Shown: piece by piece, positions 61,996 to 64,000 of the stretch
Position numbering within the stretch: the stretch's first letter is position 1
Layout of the letters: every line of letters starts with the position of its first letter
Source of the DNA: Mycolicibacterium poriferae
Lineage (GTDB): Bacteria > Actinomycetota > Actinomycetes > Mycobacteriales > Mycobacteriaceae
DNA length: 64,000 bases
Reading direction: 5' to 3'
Assembly: GCF_010728325.1 (NCBI RefSeq)
Contig: NZ_AP022570.1
Coordinates: 2,852,001-2,916,000 of the forward strand
Position numbers and translations under genes: made by a program
Notes under the pieces: generated by a model
What the model saw: only the letters and a program-made list of their open reading frames with translations
Databases searched by the model: none
Told to the model about the DNA's origin: nothing

Positions 61996-63045
61996 ATGCA
62001 CGGGCCCAGCGATGTCGCACATCTGGTCGACCGGCACCCGAGCGTCACTCCAGAACGACTGATCGCTCAGCTGGTTCCGCCGCCCACGTTCGCCGACGTG
62101 GGTTTCGACACCTACCGCCCAAACCCGGCCGAGCCGTCGCAGGCCGCAGCGGTGCAGGCGTGCCGGCAGTTCTGCGACGACGCCGTCACCCGGCGGGCCG
62201 GCAGGAAGAAGTTGTTCGGCAAACGTGAGGTGCTGCCCGGGGTGGGGGTGTACCTGGACGGCGGCTTCGGGGTCGGCAAGACCCATCTGCTGGCGTCGTC
62301 GTACTACCAGGTCGAGCAGGACTCGAACTTCAAGCGGGCATTCGCCACCTTCGGTGAGCTGACCCAGTTGGCGGGTGTGTTCGGGTTCGTCGAGTGCATC
62401 GAGTTGTTGTCGGACTACGTGCTGGTCTGTATCGACGAGTTCGAGCTCGACGACCCCGGCAACACCACGCTGATCTCGCGGCTGCTCTCCGCACTGGTCG
62501 AACGGGGTGTCTCGGTGGCGGCCACCTCCAACACCCTGCCCGAGCAGCTGGGGGAGGGCCGCTTCGCCGCGCAGGACTTCCTGCGCGAAATCCACACGCT
62601 GGCAGCAATGTTCACCACCGTGCGCATCGAAGGGCCGGACTACCGGCACCGCGATCTGCCGCCGGCGCCGCAACCGCCCAGTGACGCCGAGGTGGCCCGC
62701 CGCGCCGCAGCGGTGCCGGGGGCCACGCTGGACGACTTCGACGGGTTGTGCGCGCATCTGGCGACCATGCACCCGTCTCGCTACCTGACGCTGATCGAGG
62801 GTGTCACCGCGGTGTTCATCACCGGCGTGCATCCCCTCGACGACCAGAACGTCGCGCTGAGGCTGGTGTCGCTGACCGACCGGCTCTACGACGCCGGCAT
62901 CCCGGTCGTCGCGTCGGGCGCGAAGTTGGACACCGTGTTCAGTGACGAGATGCTCGCCGGCGGGTTCCGCAAGAAATACCTGCGCGCCACGTCACGGCTG
63001 CTGGCGTTGACCGCCGCCGGTCACGCCGGGCGCACCATCACATAG
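61996..63045 (+). CDS. ZapE/AFG1-like cell-division ATPase (Rv2670c-like)
   Basis: 349-residue P-loop ATPase. Walker A is YLDGGFGVGKTHLLASSYY, Walker B CIDEFELDDPGNTTLISRLL, and sensor-type ATSNTLPEQLGEGRFAAQDF; the C-terminal domain follows. AFG1/ZapE proteins act at the Z-ring or as inner-membrane protein quality-control ATPases in other bacteria. Its 3' end overlaps the GNAT gene by 25 bp. Confidence 0.85.
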   Translation: MHGPSDVAHLVDRHPSVTPERLIAQLVPPPTFADVGFDTYRPNPAEPSQAAAVQACRQFCDDAVTRRAGRKKLFGKREVLPGVGVYLDGGFGVGKTHLLASSYYQVEQDSNFKRAFATFGELTQLAGVFGFVECIELLSDYVLVCIDEFELDDPGNTTLISRLLSALVERGVSVAATSNTLPEQLGEGRFAAQDFLREIHTLAAMFTTVRIEGPDYRHRDLPPAPQPPSDAEVARRAAAVPGATLDDFDGLCAHLATMHPSRYLTLIEGVTAVFITGVHPLDDQNVALRLVSLTDRLYDAGIPVVASGAKLDTVFSDEMLAGGFRKKYLRATSRLLALTAAGHAGRTIT

Positions 63046-63563
63046 TCGTGCTCGATCTCGGCGCCGAGGTGGAAGGTCTTGGTGCCGGCGACCTCGAATC
63101 CGTGCTTGCCGTAGAAGCGTTGCGCGCGCCGGTTCTGCTGATTGACCCCCAGCCAGACGCAGGCCGCGTGCTGTGCCGACGCGTACCGCACCACCGCGTC
63201 CATCAGCGCGGCCGACACCCCGGCGCCGTGACAGTCGGGGAGCACATACATCTTGGACAGTTCGATGGCCGGGCGCAGCGGCACGGCGCGCTGGACGTCG
63301 GGGTCGTCGGGAACACCACGCACGGTCATTGCATAGCCGAGGATCCGTCCGTCCCGACGGGCGGCCAACACGGTGCGGTCGGGGTCGGTCAGGTAGCGGG
63401 CGAAGCGGTCAGCCGACAGGTTCTCCGCGATGAACGCGTCGATGTCCTCGGACGTGCTCGACGGTGGGCAGGCCAAGGGGAACGTGCGCGCGGCGACCTC
63501 AGCCAGGGCGTCGGCCAGTTCCGTTGTGGCCGTGTCGATCTGAAGGGTCAGGCGACGTTCCAC
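63021..63563 (-). CDS. GNAT-family N-acetyltransferase (Rv2669-like)
   Basis: 180-residue acetyltransferase. The acetyl-CoA pyrophosphate loop is in ELSKMYVLPDCHGAGVSAAL, with RAQRFYGKHGFEVAGTKTFH as the last strand-helix. Substrate unknown. GTG 63563 is chosen since it starts within the end of the next gene and gives a normal GNAT length; an upstream ORF reading to 63638 has no support. Confidence 0.8.
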   Translation of the reverse strand: MERRLTLQIDTATTELADALAEVAARTFPLACPPSSTSEDIDAFIAENLSADRFARYLTDPDRTVLAARRDGRILGYAMTVRGVPDDPDVQRAVPLRPAIELSKMYVLPDCHGAGVSAALMDAVVRYASAQHAACVWLGVNQQNRRAQRFYGKHGFEVAGTKTFHLGAEIEHDYVMVRPA

Positions 63564-64000
63564 TGCGCGAGCCGGATGCCGGTGAGCTTGTCGAGCAGGA
63601 CGACGTTGGAAACGAGGTCGCGGTAGCAGTCCCACCACACCCCGCCGCTGAACGTCTGGCCGACCTGCGCGTTGGCCATGCCGAACTGCAACGCGTCGGG
63701 TGCGTCGCTGTTGCGGGGTTCGTAGGCGTCGCCGGTCGGGGTGACGCCGCGGAACTGGAACGTGATCGCCATGGCGTAGGGGGTCGGTAGCTGAACGGGT
63801 GTGATCGTGACGTCGGCGCGGAACACCTGATAGCGCGGGGCGCGCGGGGGATAGCCGAACCCGGGAGGGGGCGGGGTGGGCACGATGTTGTTGACCGAGA
63901 CGTCGGCGACCAGGCCCTCGAATTGCACGCGCAACGGCTCGCCGAGGCGCCCGATCGGAATGTTGGCCGCGGCGGCCGGCGGTGCCAGAACGCCGCCGAA
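63548..64000 (-). CDS. Exported MPT63/DUF1942-like protein, N-terminus outside the window
   Basis: At least 150 residues, running off the right edge. The visible start FGGVLAPPAAAANIPIGRLG resembles the end of a Sec signal peptide followed by mature protein. YQVFRADVTITPVQLPTPYA, NAQVGQTFSGGVWWDCYRDL and the strands around them are compatible with the immunoglobulin-like MPT63 fold, and the position fits Rv2668. The similarity is moderate; an unrelated secreted beta-protein is possible. Confidence 0.6.
   Translation of the reverse strand, partial: FGGVLAPPAAAANIPIGRLGEPLRVQFEGLVADVSVNNIVPTPPPPGFGYPPRAPRYQVFRADVTITPVQLPTPYAMAITFQFRGVTPTGDAYEPRNSDAPDALQFGMANAQVGQTFSGGVWWDCYRDLVSNVVLLDKLTGIRLAQWNVA

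Overview
The window is high-GC actinobacterial DNA and almost certainly chromosome of a mycobacterium, most likely a fast-growing Mycolicibacterium-type species. Gene content and order follow, in reverse orientation, the block I recall as lexA (Rv2720) down to Rv2668 of M. tuberculosis. Typical mycobacterial genes include lexA/chiZ, ideR, sigB, sigA, ppgK, cei, dut, ceoBC, dxs, hemE-hemY-hemQ, aftC and a PGRS-type glycine-rich protein. I assigned genes by reading translations and motifs and by remembered synteny; no search was run.

Layout. 1-12.9 kb: stress and housekeeping genes. These are divergent lexA and chiZ sharing three LexA boxes, nrdR, a PhzF-like protein, hydrolases, sthA, ideR, sigB and small conserved proteins. 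13.0-14.7 kb: a PGRS-like protein without a PE domain. 14.9-28.2 kb: sigA, ppgK, suhB, cei, dut and small conserved actinobacterial genes, then the K+ regulatory pair ceoB/ceoC separated by three translationally coupled mini-cistrons, a permease and an RNA methyltransferase. 28.3-31.6 kb: nhaA and dxs.

31.7-48.0 kb is an accessory catabolic island inserted between dxs and the RNase D-like gene, which are close neighbours in M. tuberculosis as I recall it. It encodes a GntR/FCD regulator, a RidA-like deaminase, a membrane-anchored CoxG-like protein, an F420-type LLM oxidoreductase, a NitT/TauT-type ABC importer, a three-subunit molybdenum hydroxylase, a FUSC membrane protein, an enamidase-like amidohydrolase, a glutaryl-CoA dehydrogenase-like enzyme and a fused alpha/beta 2-oxoacid dehydrogenase E1. 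Four copies of one operator-like motif precede its transcription units, and two overlap good -35/-10 promoters. The genes fit uptake and degradation of an N-heterocycle (nicotinate- or pyridone-like): Mo-dependent ring hydroxylation, ring reduction (possibly by F420H2), enamide hydrolysis, deamination, and funnelling into C5 dicarboxyl-CoA metabolism. This is the most novel-looking system in the window.

48.0-64.0 kb returns to the conserved backbone: the RNase D-like protein, DUF3000, the coproporphyrin-dependent heme genes hemE-hemY-hemQ, two tandem cyclic-di-GMP paralogues of which the second has lost its GGDEF domain, msrB, aftC, a lipoprotein of hydrolase fold lacking the nucleophile serine, a RibD-like reductase, a ZapE-like ATPase, a GNAT acetyltransferase and a partial exported protein. 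No rRNA, tRNA, CRISPR array, insertion sequence or prophage was seen.
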